A stretch of DNA of 64,000 nucleotides from Acidocella sp. (GTDB lineage Bacteria; Pseudomonadota; Alphaproteobacteria; Acetobacterales; Acetobacteraceae): positions 1 to 64,000 of the forward strand of contig JAMFRU010000060.1 in the NCBI GenBank assembly GCA_026224875.1, written 5' to 3'. The position numbers were made by a program, and so were the translations under genes. Under the pieces are notes generated by a model that ran no database searches, had not been told where the DNA came from, and worked only from the letters and a program-made list of their open reading frames with translations. This document shows, in pieces, positions 14,775-24,009 of this stretch. Numbering within the stretch: the stretch's first letter is position 1; every line of letters begins with the position of its first letter.

Positions 14775-16391
14775 ATGAGCGACGTGACATTGCCCATCGG
14801 GGCATCGACAACGGAATCAGGCTCGCTGAAGCGCGCCATTAGCTGGAAAGGCGCGTTCTGGGTTGCCAGCGGCGTGCCGGCACTGGTGCTGTTCTCTATC
14901 GGCGGCATCTCCGGCATGGTCGGCAACCTCGCCTTCCTCATCTGGACCGCCTCGATCTTCATGGGCTTTGTGCAGTCCTTCACCTACGCGGAAATCGCCG
15001 GGCTGTTCCCGAATAAATCCGGCGGTGCCTCGGTTTATGGCGCGGCCGCCTGGGTGCGCTATTCCAAGTTCATCGCGCCGCTCTCGGTATGGTGCAACTG
15101 GCTGGCGTGGACGCCGGTGTTATCTCTCGGCTGCTCCATCGCCGCCTCTTATATTCTCAACGCCATCGGCTCCACCAAGCTGACGAACTGGACCCTGTTC
15201 GCCCATACGCTCGGCCCGGTGAGCTTCTCCTTCGGCTCCACCTTCTTCATCGGTGCCATCATCATGCTGGTGGTGTTCTCCATCCAGCATCGCGGTATTC
15301 TCGGCACCGCCAGCGTGCAGAAATATGTCGGCCTGCTGGTCATCATTCCCATGGCGATCGTCGGCGTCATCCCGCTGTTCAACGGCCATGTTCATTACGC
15401 CACCAGTTTTGCGCCGCTGGTGCCGCTGGCCAGCGCCGGCGCCCCCGCTTTGGGCAGCTGGAACGTCTCCGGCTGGACACTGGTGCTGGGTGCGATGTTC
15501 ATCGCCGCCTGGTCCTCCTACGGGTTTGAGACGGCGGTGTGCTACACCTCCGAATTCCGCAATCCCGGCACGGATACTTTTAAAGCCATTTTCTATTCCG
15601 GCCTGCTCTGCATCGCTTTGTATATTCTCGTACCTTTCACCTTCCAGGGCGCGCTGGGCCTGACCGGCATGCTCGACCCCTCGATTGCCGCCGGCTCCGG
15701 CGTGGCGAAAGCCATGGCCGACATGGTGGGCGGCAACGGCCTCATCAACGGCGTCATGCAGTTGCTGATGATCCTGGCGCTGATCCTCTCCATCATGACC
15801 GCCATGGCGGGCTCTTCGCGCACGCTCTACCAGGGCTCGGTCGATGGCTGGTTGCCGAAGTATCTGACCTTCGTGAACGAGCATGGCGCGCCGACGCGGG
15901 CGATGTGGACGGATCTCGTGTTCAACCTGTTCCTGCTTGCCGTGGCCTCGGCCGATGCCACGAGCTTCTTCTTCATCCTCGCCATCTCCAATGTCGGCTA
16001 TATCATCTTCAACTTCCTCAACCTCAATGCCGGCTGGATCCACCGTATGGACTCCGGCATGACCAACCGCCCCTATAAGGCGCCAACCTGGCTGTTGGGC
16101 CTGGGTGCGGTGTTCGCCTTCGTTAACGCCACCTTCATGGGGGCGGGTGCGAAAACCTGGAACCCGATGGCGCTTTGGGCCGGGTTGATCGTCGCAGCGC
16201 TGATCCTGCCGGTGTTCTGCTTCCGCCATTACTATCAGGACAAGGGCAAATTCCCTGAGCAGATGCTGGAAGACCTGCATGTCGGCGGCTCCGGCGATAC
16301 GACCACGAAGAGGGCTGGGATACTGCCTTATCTGACTCTGGCCGGCGGTGTGATTGTGGTGCTGGCATCGAACTGGTTCTTCCATCTCTGA
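14775..16391 (+). CDS. tmoP: APC-family permease, probable TMAO permease
   Basis: A 538-residue inner-membrane amino acid/amine permease of the APC superfamily with about 12 hydrophobic segments. The N-terminal GVPALVLFSIGGISG and the GGASVYGAAAW segments are typical. The ATG follows TGAGGAGTTGTT. It lies immediately upstream of the TMAO demethylase gene; in Methylocella silvestris an APC-type TMAO permease is encoded beside Tdm, and I assign the same role by context. It ends in a strong terminator (16415-16448), so it is transcribed apart from tdm. The substrate could also be another methylated amine or amino acid. Confidence 0.75.
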   Translation: MSDVTLPIGASTTESGSLKRAISWKGAFWVASGVPALVLFSIGGISGMVGNLAFLIWTASIFMGFVQSFTYAEIAGLFPNKSGGASVYGAAAWVRYSKFIAPLSVWCNWLAWTPVLSLGCSIAASYILNAIGSTKLTNWTLFAHTLGPVSFSFGSTFFIGAIIMLVVFSIQHRGILGTASVQKYVGLLVIIPMAIVGVIPLFNGHVHYATSFAPLVPLASAGAPALGSWNVSGWTLVLGAMFIAAWSSYGFETAVCYTSEFRNPGTDTFKAIFYSGLLCIALYILVPFTFQGALGLTGMLDPSIAAGSGVAKAMADMVGGNGLINGVMQLLMILALILSIMTAMAGSSRTLYQGSVDGWLPKYLTFVNEHGAPTRAMWTDLVFNLFLLAVASADATSFFFILAISNVGYIIFNFLNLNAGWIHRMDSGMTNRPYKAPTWLLGLGAVFAFVNATFMGAGAKTWNPMALWAGLIVAALILPVFCFRHYYQDKGKFPEQMLEDLHVGGSGDTTTKRAGILPYLTLAGGVIVVLASNWFFHL

Positions 16392-16414
16392 TACGGACTG
16401 GATGACATAATGGG

Positions 16415-16448
16415 AAAGAAGCCGGGACGCTCTCCCGGCTTCTTTTTT
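16415..16448 (+). terminator. Rho-independent terminator after tmoP
   Basis: GAAGCCGGGA pairs with TCCCGGCTTC around a 5-nt loop (CGCTC), followed by T6. Confidence 0.9.
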
Positions 16449-16458
16449 GCCGTGAGGT

Positions 16459-16486
16459 TTGACAAAAGTGTATTCCTATGCATAAC
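16459..16486 (+). promoter_or_regulatory. Possible sigma-70 promoter of tdm
   Basis: A perfect -35 box TTGACA (16459-16464) with CATAAC 16 bp downstream as a weak -10, in a strikingly AT-rich stretch 35 bp before the tdm start. Confidence 0.4.
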
Positions 16487-16520
16487 TTATTTTTATTATT
16501 AGGAATTTTTATGGGGAGTT

Positions 16521-18656
16521 GTGGTGCAGCCAGTTGATGAATTGCATCAGATAAACGCAGCAGCGCCACGCCCGGATATCTTATATCTGCGCGGTGGGGA
16601 GGCATTGTCCTTGCAGCTACAGCCTGGTGATTCTGTGACTGTGCGCGATGAGCAGGGCGGCCAGGCTTGCGATATTGCGCTGGATGGTGCGACACCTCAC
16701 CGGGTGTTTGATGTTTCGGCGCCTGGCAGCTCTTACGATTTGGTGGCGGATACTTTGCAAACGCTGGTGATTGCCGCCCCTGGTGCGCCGATGCTCCCGC
16801 ATGAGCAGAACCCGCCCACGGATTTGCGGCTAGAAATTTTTCGCCGCGCAAAGGTTTTGCCCGCGCCGCTGGCGCCGGTGAAGGCGGAGATTTTGGTGCG
16901 CGCCGCCACGGCCGAATCTTACATCGTGCAGGCTGGTGATTACATACAGATTATCGATCTCGACGGCCAGCAATGTTCGGATTTTCTGGCCTTTGATTTG
17001 GCCGCACCGCAACATGGTTTGGATGCAACGGCGACACGCACTTTGGGCGGGCGGATCTATCCGGGACCGGGGCTGCATGCAAAGTTTTTCGATGACAGGA
17101 TGCTGCCGTTTGTTGAGGTAATCCGCGATACCTGCGGGCGGCATGATACATTTGCCTTTGCCTGCAGCGCGAAATCCTACGATGACGCCGGCTATCCGGG
17201 CCATGCGAATTGCTCCGATAATTTCAACGATGTTCTCGCACCGCATGGCATCGCATCGCGCATTGCCTGGCCGGCAATCAATTTTTTCTACAACACGCAG
17301 GTTGCACCTTGCGGCACCATCACCGCGGATGAATCCTGGTCCCGCCCCGGCGATTACGTGCTGCTACGGGCGATGCGCGATTTAATTTGTGCAAACTCCT
17401 CCTGCGCCGATGATGTGTTCACGACCAACGGCTATAATCCAACTGATATTCTGGTCCGGGTGTATAATGGAAGCGAGAGTTTCTCGAAAGGGATTGCACA
17501 GCGCATGACGGCCGATGCTGAACCGCGACTGACCCGTGAGAGCGGGTTTTATCCTGCTACCTCGGCGCTCACCCGGCATTTTATTGAGAGCAATGGGTTT
17601 TGGCTGCCGGATTTTTTCACGGCTGGCGGCGCCGTGGCGGAGTATGCCGCATGCCGCGAGGGCGTGGCACTCATTGACCTTTCGATGCTCCGCAAATTTG
17701 AAGTGACCGGGCCCGATGCCGAGAATTTACTGGCGCTGGCGCTGACCCGCAATGTGCGCAAGCTGAGCATCGGCCAGGTGGTTTATACCGCGGTTTGCTA
17801 TGAGCATGGCGGGATGATTGACGACGGCACGGTGATGCGGCTGGGGCCGAATAATTTCCGGTTTATTTGCGGGTCTGATTATACCGGCGTGTGGCTGCGC
17901 GAGCTGGCGGCAAAACACGAGCTGCGGGCGTTTGTGCGCAGCTCCACCGACCAGCTGCATAATGTGTCGCTGCAAGGCCCGCGCTCTCGCGCGCTTCTGG
18001 CGCCGCTAATTTTTACGCCGCCGGCGCAAGCCAGCATCGCCGAGCTGAAATGGTTCCGGTTTACAATTGGCCGGCTTGGCGGGCCCGAGGGGATACCGCT
18101 GGTGGTCTCGCGCACCGGTTATACGGGGGAGCTTGGATACGAGATTTGGGTGCATCCAAGCAATGCCGTAGCTTTGTGGAATGCGTTGACGCAAGCTGGG
18201 GCTGTGCCAATGGGGCTGGCGGCGCTGGATATGCTGCGCATCGAGGCCGGGTTGATTCTGGCCGGGCGCGAATTCTCTGATGAGACCGATCCTTACGAGG
18301 CGGGCATTGGTTTTGCAGTGGCCGACCGCGATGAGGATTTTATCGGCCGGGACGCACTGCGCCGGCGTGCCGCCAACCCGCTACGCAAACTCGTGGGGCT
18401 GGTGATTGAAGCTGGCGAGGCCGTGAACCATGGCGATTGCGTGCATGTGGGCCGGGCGCAGATTGGGGTGGTGACGAGTGCGATGCGCTCTCCGGTGCTG
18501 CATCAATCCATCGCTCTGGCGCGGATCGATGCGCATTATGCGGCACTTGGGACGGCCGTGGAAATTGGCAAGCTCGATGGCCAGCAGCGGCGGTTGCAGG
18601 CAACCGTGGTGCGCTTTCCGCATTATGATCCGGACAAGACGCGTGTGCGAAGTTAG
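16521..18656 (+). CDS. tdm: Trimethylamine-N-oxide demethylase (DUF1989-GcvT fusion)
   Basis: A 711-residue cytosolic enzyme that would split TMAO into dimethylamine and formaldehyde, the latter passed to tetrahydrofolate. The N-terminal half is DUF1989-like and looks duplicated: residues 28-55 (LQPGDSVTVRDEQGGQACD) and 132-160 (VQAGDYIQIIDLDGQQCSD) mirror each other. Candidate Zn ligands are cysteines in HANCSDN (C231) and VAPCGT (C264). Residues 345-711 are a GcvT-like folate-binding domain (DLSMLRKFEVTGPDA, SLQGPRSR, SRTGYTGELGYEIWV). This architecture is that of Tdm from Methylocella silvestris. The start is GTG at 16521 after GGGGAG. Neighbouring tmoP and dmm genes support the call. Confidence 0.85.
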   Translation: MVQPVDELHQINAAAPRPDILYLRGGEALSLQLQPGDSVTVRDEQGGQACDIALDGATPHRVFDVSAPGSSYDLVADTLQTLVIAAPGAPMLPHEQNPPTDLRLEIFRRAKVLPAPLAPVKAEILVRAATAESYIVQAGDYIQIIDLDGQQCSDFLAFDLAAPQHGLDATATRTLGGRIYPGPGLHAKFFDDRMLPFVEVIRDTCGRHDTFAFACSAKSYDDAGYPGHANCSDNFNDVLAPHGIASRIAWPAINFFYNTQVAPCGTITADESWSRPGDYVLLRAMRDLICANSSCADDVFTTNGYNPTDILVRVYNGSESFSKGIAQRMTADAEPRLTRESGFYPATSALTRHFIESNGFWLPDFFTAGGAVAEYAACREGVALIDLSMLRKFEVTGPDAENLLALALTRNVRKLSIGQVVYTAVCYEHGGMIDDGTVMRLGPNNFRFICGSDYTGVWLRELAAKHELRAFVRSSTDQLHNVSLQGPRSRALLAPLIFTPPAQASIAELKWFRFTIGRLGGPEGIPLVVSRTGYTGELGYEIWVHPSNAVALWNALTQAGAVPMGLAALDMLRIEAGLILAGREFSDETDPYEAGIGFAVADRDEDFIGRDALRRRAANPLRKLVGLVIEAGEAVNHGDCVHVGRAQIGVVTSAMRSPVLHQSIALARIDAHYAALGTAVEIGKLDGQQRRLQATVVRFPHYDPDKTRVRS

Positions 18657-18671
18657 GTGCGCTCTTTTGCA

Positions 18672-18701
18672 TTGACAGTTATTCTTCGTGCAAATTATCT
18701 T
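18672..18701 (+). promoter_or_regulatory. Possible promoter of the dmm operon
   Basis: TTGACA at 18672-18677 with TATCTT 18 bp downstream, in the 115-bp gap between tdm and dmmD. The -10 match is weak. Confidence 0.3.
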
Positions 18702-18771
18702 TCTTCCCAACGGGAATTTTTAAGGCACAGCATTTCGACCGATTATTTCTACAACCAATGAAAGACCTTGT

Positions 18772-19893
18772 ATGACCCGCTCCTGGCGCCACGCCGTTCT
18801 TGCCTCCCGCCACCGCGCCCTTGGTTCCAAATTGGAAGACTGGAACGGCATGCCGACCGCCTGGTCCTATGCCTCCGATCTGCAGGGCGACCATGTAGCG
18901 ATCCGCACCAAGGCCGGGCTGATGGATGTGTCGGGGCTGAAGAAAGTGCATCTGCACGGGCCGCATGCTTCGGGTATTCTCGATTATCTGACGACGCGCG
19001 ATGTGGCGAAAATCACACCGGGGAAATCGGCCTATGCGTGTTTTTTGAATGAGGGCGGCAAGTTCATCGACGACGGGATTTTATACCGTACCGGGCCGAA
19101 CTCCTGGTTTGTTGTGCATGGTTCGGGCGCGGGGCATCAGGCGCTGACCAGCGCGGCGTACGGGCGCAATGTGGCAATGCTGTTTGATGACGATTTGCTC
19201 GACCTCTCGCTGCAAGGGCCGCTGGCGGTGGATTATCTGGCAAAGCATGTGCAGGGGATTCGCGAGCTTAAATATTTCCATCACATGGGCACGACTCTCT
19301 TCGGCAAACCGGTGACGATTTCGCGCACGGGTTATACCGGCGAGCGCGGCTATGAGATTTTCTGCAAGGCGGAAGACGCCACGCTGATCTGGGATACGAT
19401 CCTCGATGAAGGCAAGGAGATGGGGATTATTCCTTGCGCCTTTACGGCACTCGACCTGTTGCGAACCGAGAGTTATCTGCTGTTCTATCCGTATGATAAT
19501 TCGGAGATGTATCCTTTCGAGAATGAAAGCCCCGGCGATACGTTGTGGGAGCTGGGACTCGATTTCACCGTGAGCCCAGGCAAGATTGGGTTTCGCGGGG
19601 CAGAAGAACATTACCGGCTGAAGGGCAAGGAACGTTTCAAAATCTTCGGCGTTCTTCTGGAAGCTTCCGAAGCGGCAGCACCGGGCGACAAATTGCTTGC
19701 TGACGGGAAAGAGGTTGGCGTTATCACCTGCCCGATGGTTTCTACCCTCACTGGAAAATCCATGGCCATTGCGCGGGTCGATGTGTCTCATGCCGTGCAT
19801 GGTACGCCGCTGACAGTAGCCGGTGTGCCGGCGATAGCGCATAGCCTACCGTTTGACGATCCGAAAAAACTGAAGCGTACAGCGGTGGGTTGA
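18772..19893 (+). CDS. dmmD: GcvT-like aminomethyltransferase, DmmD
   Basis: A 373-residue folate-binding protein of the GcvT family (TKAGLMDVSGLKKVHLHGP; GGKFIDDGILYR; SLQGPLAVDYL; SRTGYTGERGYEIF). In dmmDABC operons this protein is thought to take the formaldehyde released by dimethylamine monooxygenase onto tetrahydrofolate. It is not part of a glycine cleavage operon here: no gcvH or gcvP is present, and dmmA follows 2 nt after its stop. There is no strong ribosome site before the ATG. It is homologous to the C-terminal half of the preceding Tdm protein. Confidence 0.82.
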   Translation: MTRSWRHAVLASRHRALGSKLEDWNGMPTAWSYASDLQGDHVAIRTKAGLMDVSGLKKVHLHGPHASGILDYLTTRDVAKITPGKSAYACFLNEGGKFIDDGILYRTGPNSWFVVHGSGAGHQALTSAAYGRNVAMLFDDDLLDLSLQGPLAVDYLAKHVQGIRELKYFHHMGTTLFGKPVTISRTGYTGERGYEIFCKAEDATLIWDTILDEGKEMGIIPCAFTALDLLRTESYLLFYPYDNSEMYPFENESPGDTLWELGLDFTVSPGKIGFRGAEEHYRLKGKERFKIFGVLLEASEAAAPGDKLLADGKEVGVITCPMVSTLTGKSMAIARVDVSHAVHGTPLTVAGVPAIAHSLPFDDPKKLKRTAVG

Positions 19894-19895
19894 GC

Positions 19896-20453
19896 ATGGG
19901 CAATAAGAGCCGCCCGATTTATGCCCCGTTCAAACTGGATGTGACCGGAAGGGCGCATCTGATTGTAACCAACCTGGCCGAGCCGCCGCTGGAGCTTGCA
20001 GAGGGATTTGACGATATTACGGTTTGGACCGTGAAAACCATCGGCCGCGGCATACCGGCGCCGGCGGCGCCAGGCCTGCGGCCGTTCCGCGCCGTGGCGG
20101 AGCTGCTGCCTCAGCTCGCGGTTCGGTTAGCGCAGGCAACGGTGGGGCTGCGGCTCTATGCCATTGGGTCCGAGGCGTTCATCTGGGATGCGTTTAACGT
20201 TGCGATTACGGCGGGGCTCGATAAGGCCGAAATTTTTGTGCACCATGCCGGGCCGCTGGTGCGGCGCGTATATTGCACCCATTGCCGTACGATGATCGAG
20301 GATGTTGCGGCCGACATCACCCCCTGCCCTGCTTGCGGCGCGCATTTGTTCGTACGCGATCATTTTTCGCGCCGCCTCGCCGCCTTCATGGGGGTGATCG
20401 TGGATGCGGAAGTGCCCGGCGAAGTCCCTGCCGCGGAGGCACTGACATCATGA
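19896..20453 (+). CDS. dmmA: Dimethylamine monooxygenase small subunit, DmmA family
   Basis: A 185-residue protein. The N-terminal two thirds is a globular domain without obvious cofactor motif; the end carries a zinc-ribbon-like CTHCRTMIEDV...CPACGAHL pattern and then RDHFSRRLAAFMGV, typical of the DmmA family. It would be the small subunit of the heme-dependent, NADPH-using dimethylamine monooxygenase, perhaps linking reductase and oxygenase. I use ATG 19896 over TTG 19890. It overlaps dmmB by 4 nt. Subunit letters follow the published gene order D-A-B-C. Confidence 0.8.
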   Translation: MGNKSRPIYAPFKLDVTGRAHLIVTNLAEPPLELAEGFDDITVWTVKTIGRGIPAPAAPGLRPFRAVAELLPQLAVRLAQATVGLRLYAIGSEAFIWDAFNVAITAGLDKAEIFVHHAGPLVRRVYCTHCRTMIEDVAADITPCPACGAHLFVRDHFSRRLAAFMGVIVDAEVPGEVPAAEALTS

Positions 20454-21361
20454 AGTTGATCTTGGCGAAGATCAAAGTACTGAGCCCCAGCATCAGGCAT
20501 TTTACGCTGGCCCCCGTGTCCGGTACGCTACCCGTGGCGGGTGCTGGCGCGCATGTGGTGCTGGAAATTGCGGGGCCTGGGCGGGTTTGGAAGAACGCGT
20601 ATTCCATCATCTCCGCACCTGGCGCTGCCACCTATGAGATCGTCGTACGGCGAGTGGAAATGTCCCGTGGCGGTTCCGCCTGGCTGCACGACCATGCGCA
20701 GATTGGCAAGGTGATCGAGGTTCAGCCGCCGCAGAATTTATTCACACCGCCACGTACGGCCCGCAAACATCTGCTGCTCTCGGCCGGCATCGGGATCACG
20801 CCGTTTCTCTCCTATTTGCATGTGCCTGGATTGAATTATGAGTGGCACCATTGCGGCAAGGCGGAGGATGCAGCGGCGTTTAAGGCACTCCTGCCGGATG
20901 CGGCGCATGTGACGCTGCATACGGGCCGTAATGCATTGAATCTCGCGGCACTGCTGGCGGCCCAAAAGCTCGATACGCATTTGTCGCTGTGCGGGCCGGA
21001 GGCTTTTATGGATTTTGCGTTAGCCACGGCGGAGCACGCCGGCTGGCCCGCGCAGAAAATCCACAAGGAGAGTTTTGGCGGAGCTACGGGCGGCGAGCCT
21101 TTCACCGTGCATCTACGCCGCTCCGGCCACACCATCAATGTCGGGGCGGATCAGTCTCTGCTCGACGCGCTTGAAGCTGCCGGGCTTGCTCCCCCTTGCC
21201 TGTGCCGAGGCGGTGCCTGCGGGGAATGCAAACTGCCGGTGCTGGCAGGCGTGCCGGCGCACCACGACCACTACCTCTCCGCCACCGAACGCGCTGCCAA
21301 TGATGCGATCATGATCTGCGTCTCGCGCGCGCAAACACAAGAACTAGTGTTGGATTTTTAA
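20450..21361 (+). CDS. dmmB: Dimethylamine monooxygenase reductase subunit (ferredoxin-reductase type)
   Basis: A 303-residue electron-transfer subunit. The N-terminal flavin-binding barrel (VWKNAYSIISAPG), the NAD(P)-binding domain (HLLLSAGIGITPFLSYL; SLCGPEAFMDFAL) and the C-terminal plant-type [2Fe-2S] ferredoxin (PPCLCRGGACGECKLPV plus a final Cys in MICVSR) are in the phthalate-dioxygenase-reductase order. It would carry NADPH electrons to the heme subunit DmmC. It overlaps dmmA by 4 nt and dmmC follows 3 nt after its stop. Confidence 0.88.
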   Translation: MKLILAKIKVLSPSIRHFTLAPVSGTLPVAGAGAHVVLEIAGPGRVWKNAYSIISAPGAATYEIVVRRVEMSRGGSAWLHDHAQIGKVIEVQPPQNLFTPPRTARKHLLLSAGIGITPFLSYLHVPGLNYEWHHCGKAEDAAAFKALLPDAAHVTLHTGRNALNLAALLAAQKLDTHLSLCGPEAFMDFALATAEHAGWPAQKIHKESFGGATGGEPFTVHLRRSGHTINVGADQSLLDALEAAGLAPPCLCRGGACGECKLPVLAGVPAHHDHYLSATERAANDAIMICVSRAQTQELVLDF

Positions 21362-21364
21362 GCC

Positions 21365-22420
21365 ATGAACCTCATCATCAAGCCGGCGGAAACATTCCGT
21401 GGCGATTATACCTACACCAATTCCGACGAAGCTATTCTACGCTTCCCCTTCCCCTTCCCCGAAGATATCTACATGTACGCCGTAAACGTGGAACCGCATG
21501 TGCGCGGCGGCCCCACTTCGGCCTATGATGCGGTGTTCGATATCGACGAGCATTACGTGGGCGATATGGAAGACCGCGCCATTACCCTGGCCGAAGACCC
21601 GCTGCGCTGCCAGGTGTTGCCGCATATGAACGAGGCCGAATGGGATACGCTGGAATTGCTGATGGAAAGTCTCAGCTATGATTACCCCGAACATTTTACG
21701 CTGACCAAAAACGGCGATGAATGGCATTGGGTCAACCGGCCGCTGAACATCGACCAGCATTTCACCTTCGGCCGGCGTGAGACACTTCCCTACGGTCCGT
21801 TCGAATATATCACCCGCCAGGTGCAGGGCGATTTCTCAGTGCAGGACCAGCGCGACGGCACGCTGTACATGGACGGCGGCATGGTTACCTCGCAAGCCGA
21901 TTGGTCGCTTAACTTCGACGTCGGCATGACCTTCCACGAATGGCACGGGCCGGTGCCGCTGGCGCATGAGGCCGGGGTATTCGACCGTGCTTTGCAATAT
22001 TTGTTGCGGCTCCAACACGGCAAACCCGTGCGCCGTCTCAACTGGACCATCACCGCCAACCCGCGCCTCGATACCTCGCCCGAAAACTATCCAATCTGGG
22101 GCCCCGAAAAAGCCGAAATCAACCCCGCAAACGTCGCCCACCGGATGTGCCTGCGCGTGGAAGTGCAAACCCTCACCCGCCTGCCCCGCTCAAACGCCAT
22201 TCTGTTCGGTATCCGCGGCTATCTCATCCGCCTGCAAGAACTGGCCCGCGTGAAAAAATGGGCCATCCGCATGCACCGCGTCATCCGCGACCTGCACCCG
22301 CAAATCGCCGAATACAAAGGCATGCCCCGCTACCGCCAATTCATAATCGACTACCTCGCCTCCTACGACGACGGCAGCCACCTCAACTCCGGCACAGCCC
22401 CCGAGCAGGACGCGCTCTGA
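21365..22420 (+). CDS. dmmC: Heme-dependent oxidative N-demethylase subunit (DUF3445)
   Basis: A 351-residue DUF3445/heme-dependent oxidative N-demethylase family protein, the likely oxygenase subunit that converts dimethylamine to methylamine and formaldehyde. The family core is evident in MEDRAITLAEDPLRC, the WSLNFDVGMTFHEWHGPVP stretch, and the RRLNWTI and RVEVQTLTRLP segments near residues 230-280. Histidines at H200 and H203 (FHEWHG) are possible heme or substrate contacts, but I cannot assign the axial ligand. It is the last gene of dmmDABC, convergent with tmm. Confidence 0.85.
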   Translation: MNLIIKPAETFRGDYTYTNSDEAILRFPFPFPEDIYMYAVNVEPHVRGGPTSAYDAVFDIDEHYVGDMEDRAITLAEDPLRCQVLPHMNEAEWDTLELLMESLSYDYPEHFTLTKNGDEWHWVNRPLNIDQHFTFGRRETLPYGPFEYITRQVQGDFSVQDQRDGTLYMDGGMVTSQADWSLNFDVGMTFHEWHGPVPLAHEAGVFDRALQYLLRLQHGKPVRRLNWTITANPRLDTSPENYPIWGPEKAEINPANVAHRMCLRVEVQTLTRLPRSNAILFGIRGYLIRLQELARVKKWAIRMHRVIRDLHPQIAEYKGMPRYRQFIIDYLASYDDGSHLNSGTAPEQDAL

Positions 22421-22443
22421 GAACAAACGGGTTGGGCCTGGGG

Positions 22444-22556
22444 CGTTTCATGGAAAAGGCCAGGGCTCTGTCGTCGTGCGAAGCACGCTTCCGCGTGACG
22501 ACCCGGCAAGGGCCGAAGGGCGGAGCCCCCGCCTTTTCCGTGCAAACACCCAAGAC
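22444..22556. repeat. Large imperfect inverted repeat between dmmC and tmm
   Basis: ATGGAAAAGGCCAGGGCTC on the plus strand near 22450 is mirrored by CACGGAAAAGGCGGGGGCTC on the minus strand near 22543, with an inner GTCGTC/GACGAC stem. It lies between the stops of two convergent genes and shares its core with the element at 78-145. It probably serves as a bidirectional terminator-like structure. Confidence 0.5.
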
Positions 22557-22560
22557 CTAA

Positions 22561-23901
22561 CTATTTGTTTGCCAAGAACGCCTCCAGGCTGTCGTCGAGG
22601 GCTTCTAGCCAGGGGGTGTGGTGGATGGGGGCTGCGTTGCCGGTGATGACGCTGGGGAAGCTGTGGTCGCGGTAGGAGAGCACGTTTTCTTCCTTGTGGT
22701 GTTTCCATTCTTTGAATTGTTCGGCCATGATTTCGGGTTTGAAGTCGGGGTAGTCTGTTAGGGTGAGGAGGTCGCGGATATAGGCGCATTGGTAGTCTAT
22801 GTCGTAGGAGGGGCCGTCGCTGGCTTCTTCTTTTTCGCGCCAGGCTTGGGAGTCGGCTTGCATTTGTTCTAGCAAGGGTATGGGGGTTTTGCCCATGATA
22901 ACGTCGCGCGCGTACCAGGCCTGGGCGTCGAACATATTGAATGTGTAATATTGATCCTGCATGCCGAGGTAGAGGAGTTTCGGGTTTTTCTCCCATACCA
23001 CGCCTTTGTACAGGCCGAGCGGCCAGAGGCGGTTTTTGGTTTTCAGGCGCAGGTCGTCTGGTAGGAAGGGGAAGTGGTGCTGGTAGCCGGTGCAGAGGAT
23101 GATGGCGTCTATTTCGCGCTGGGTGCCGTCCTTAAAACTGGCGAGTTTGCCTTCGACTTTCATAAGGAGCGGGAGTTCTGAGAAGGCTTCTGGGAGTTCG
23201 AAGTCCATGGGGCTGGTGCGGTAGGAGAAGATGACTTCCTTCGCACCGTATTTATAGCACTGGATGCCGATGTCTTCGGAGGAATAGGAGCTGCCGACGC
23301 AGAGCACGCGTTTGCCGGCAAACTCGGCGGCATCGCGAAAGTCATGGCTATGCAGCACGCGGCCGGGGAATTTTTCAAGGCCAGGGAAATAAGGAACGTT
23401 GGGGACGGAGAAATGACCTGATGCAACCACGACATAATCGAATGTTTCGGAATAGGTGTGGTCGTTGGTAAGGTCGCAGACTGTGACCGTGAATTTTTCC
23501 GTGGCATCGTTGTAAATGATTTCGCGCACTGGTGTGCGGAAGCGGATGAAGCGGCGCAGATCGGCTTTTTTTACACGGCCGACAATGTAGTCCCACAACA
23601 CGGCACGCGGCGGATAGGAAGGGATGGGGCGGCCGAAATGCTTCTCGAAGGAATAGTCGGCAAACTCCAGCGCTTCCTTGGGGCCGTTGGACCAGAGGTA
23701 GCGGTACATCGAGCCGTGCACTGGTTCGCCATATTCATCGAGCCCGGTGCGCCAGGTGTAGTTCCAGATACCGCCCCAATCCTCCTGTTTTTCAAAGCAG
23801 ACGATCTCGGGGATAGCTTCGCCCTTCCGCGCGGCTGAATCGAAGGCCCGGAGTTGGGCGAGGCCGCTGGGCCCGGCGCCGATGATCGCAATTCGTGTCA
23901 T
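22561..23901 (-). CDS. tmm: Trimethylamine monooxygenase, FMO type
   Basis: A 446-residue bacterial flavin-containing monooxygenase that oxidises trimethylamine to TMAO with FAD and NADPH. The FAD motif GAGPSG is at residues 8-13, the FMO fingerprint [11 protein letters not shown] near 165, and the NADPH motif GSSYSSED near 190. The [29 protein letters not shown] and [17 protein letters not shown] stretches are characteristic of Tmm. I start it at 23901 (MTRIAI) behind AAGGG. It is convergent with dmmDABC and supplies the substrate of Tdm. Confidence 0.9.
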   Translation of the reverse strand: MTRIAIIGAGPSGLAQLRAFDSAARKGEAIPEIVCFEKQEDWGGIWNYTWRTGLDEYGEPVHGSMYRYLWSNGPKEALEFADYSFEKHFGRPIPSYPPRAVLWDYIVGRVKKADLRRFIRFRTPVREIIYNDATEKFTVTVCDLTNDHTYSETFDYVVVASGHFSVPNVPYFPGLEKFPGRVLHSHDFRDAAEFAGKRVLCVGSSYSSEDIGIQCYKYGAKEVIFSYRTSPMDFELPEAFSELPLLMKVEGKLASFKDGTQREIDAIILCTGYQHHFPFLPDDLRLKTKNRLWPLGLYKGVVWEKNPKLLYLGMQDQYYTFNMFDAQAWYARDVIMGKTPIPLLEQMQADSQAWREKEEASDGPSYDIDYQCAYIRDLLTLTDYPDFKPEIMAEQFKEWKHHKEENVLSYRDHSFPSVITGNAAPIHHTPWLEALDDSLEAFLANK

Positions 23902-24009
23902 GAGCAACCCTTGTGTCTGTCCTTAGAAGAAACTTTGTTTCTTATAGATTGCTCTGTCAAGCCGTTCACGCTACACTGCGCAACATGCCGCCATGAGGAG
24001 TGCAGGCCG

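Noticed and set aside
15120-16385. 421-codon open frame on the minus strand
   Set aside because: It is antisense to the APC permease; its His/Gln/Arg-rich translation is typical of a shadow frame.
18772-19893. Glycine cleavage T protein
   Set aside because: No gcvH or gcvP is nearby, and the gene is in a dmmDABC order directly upstream of dmmA.
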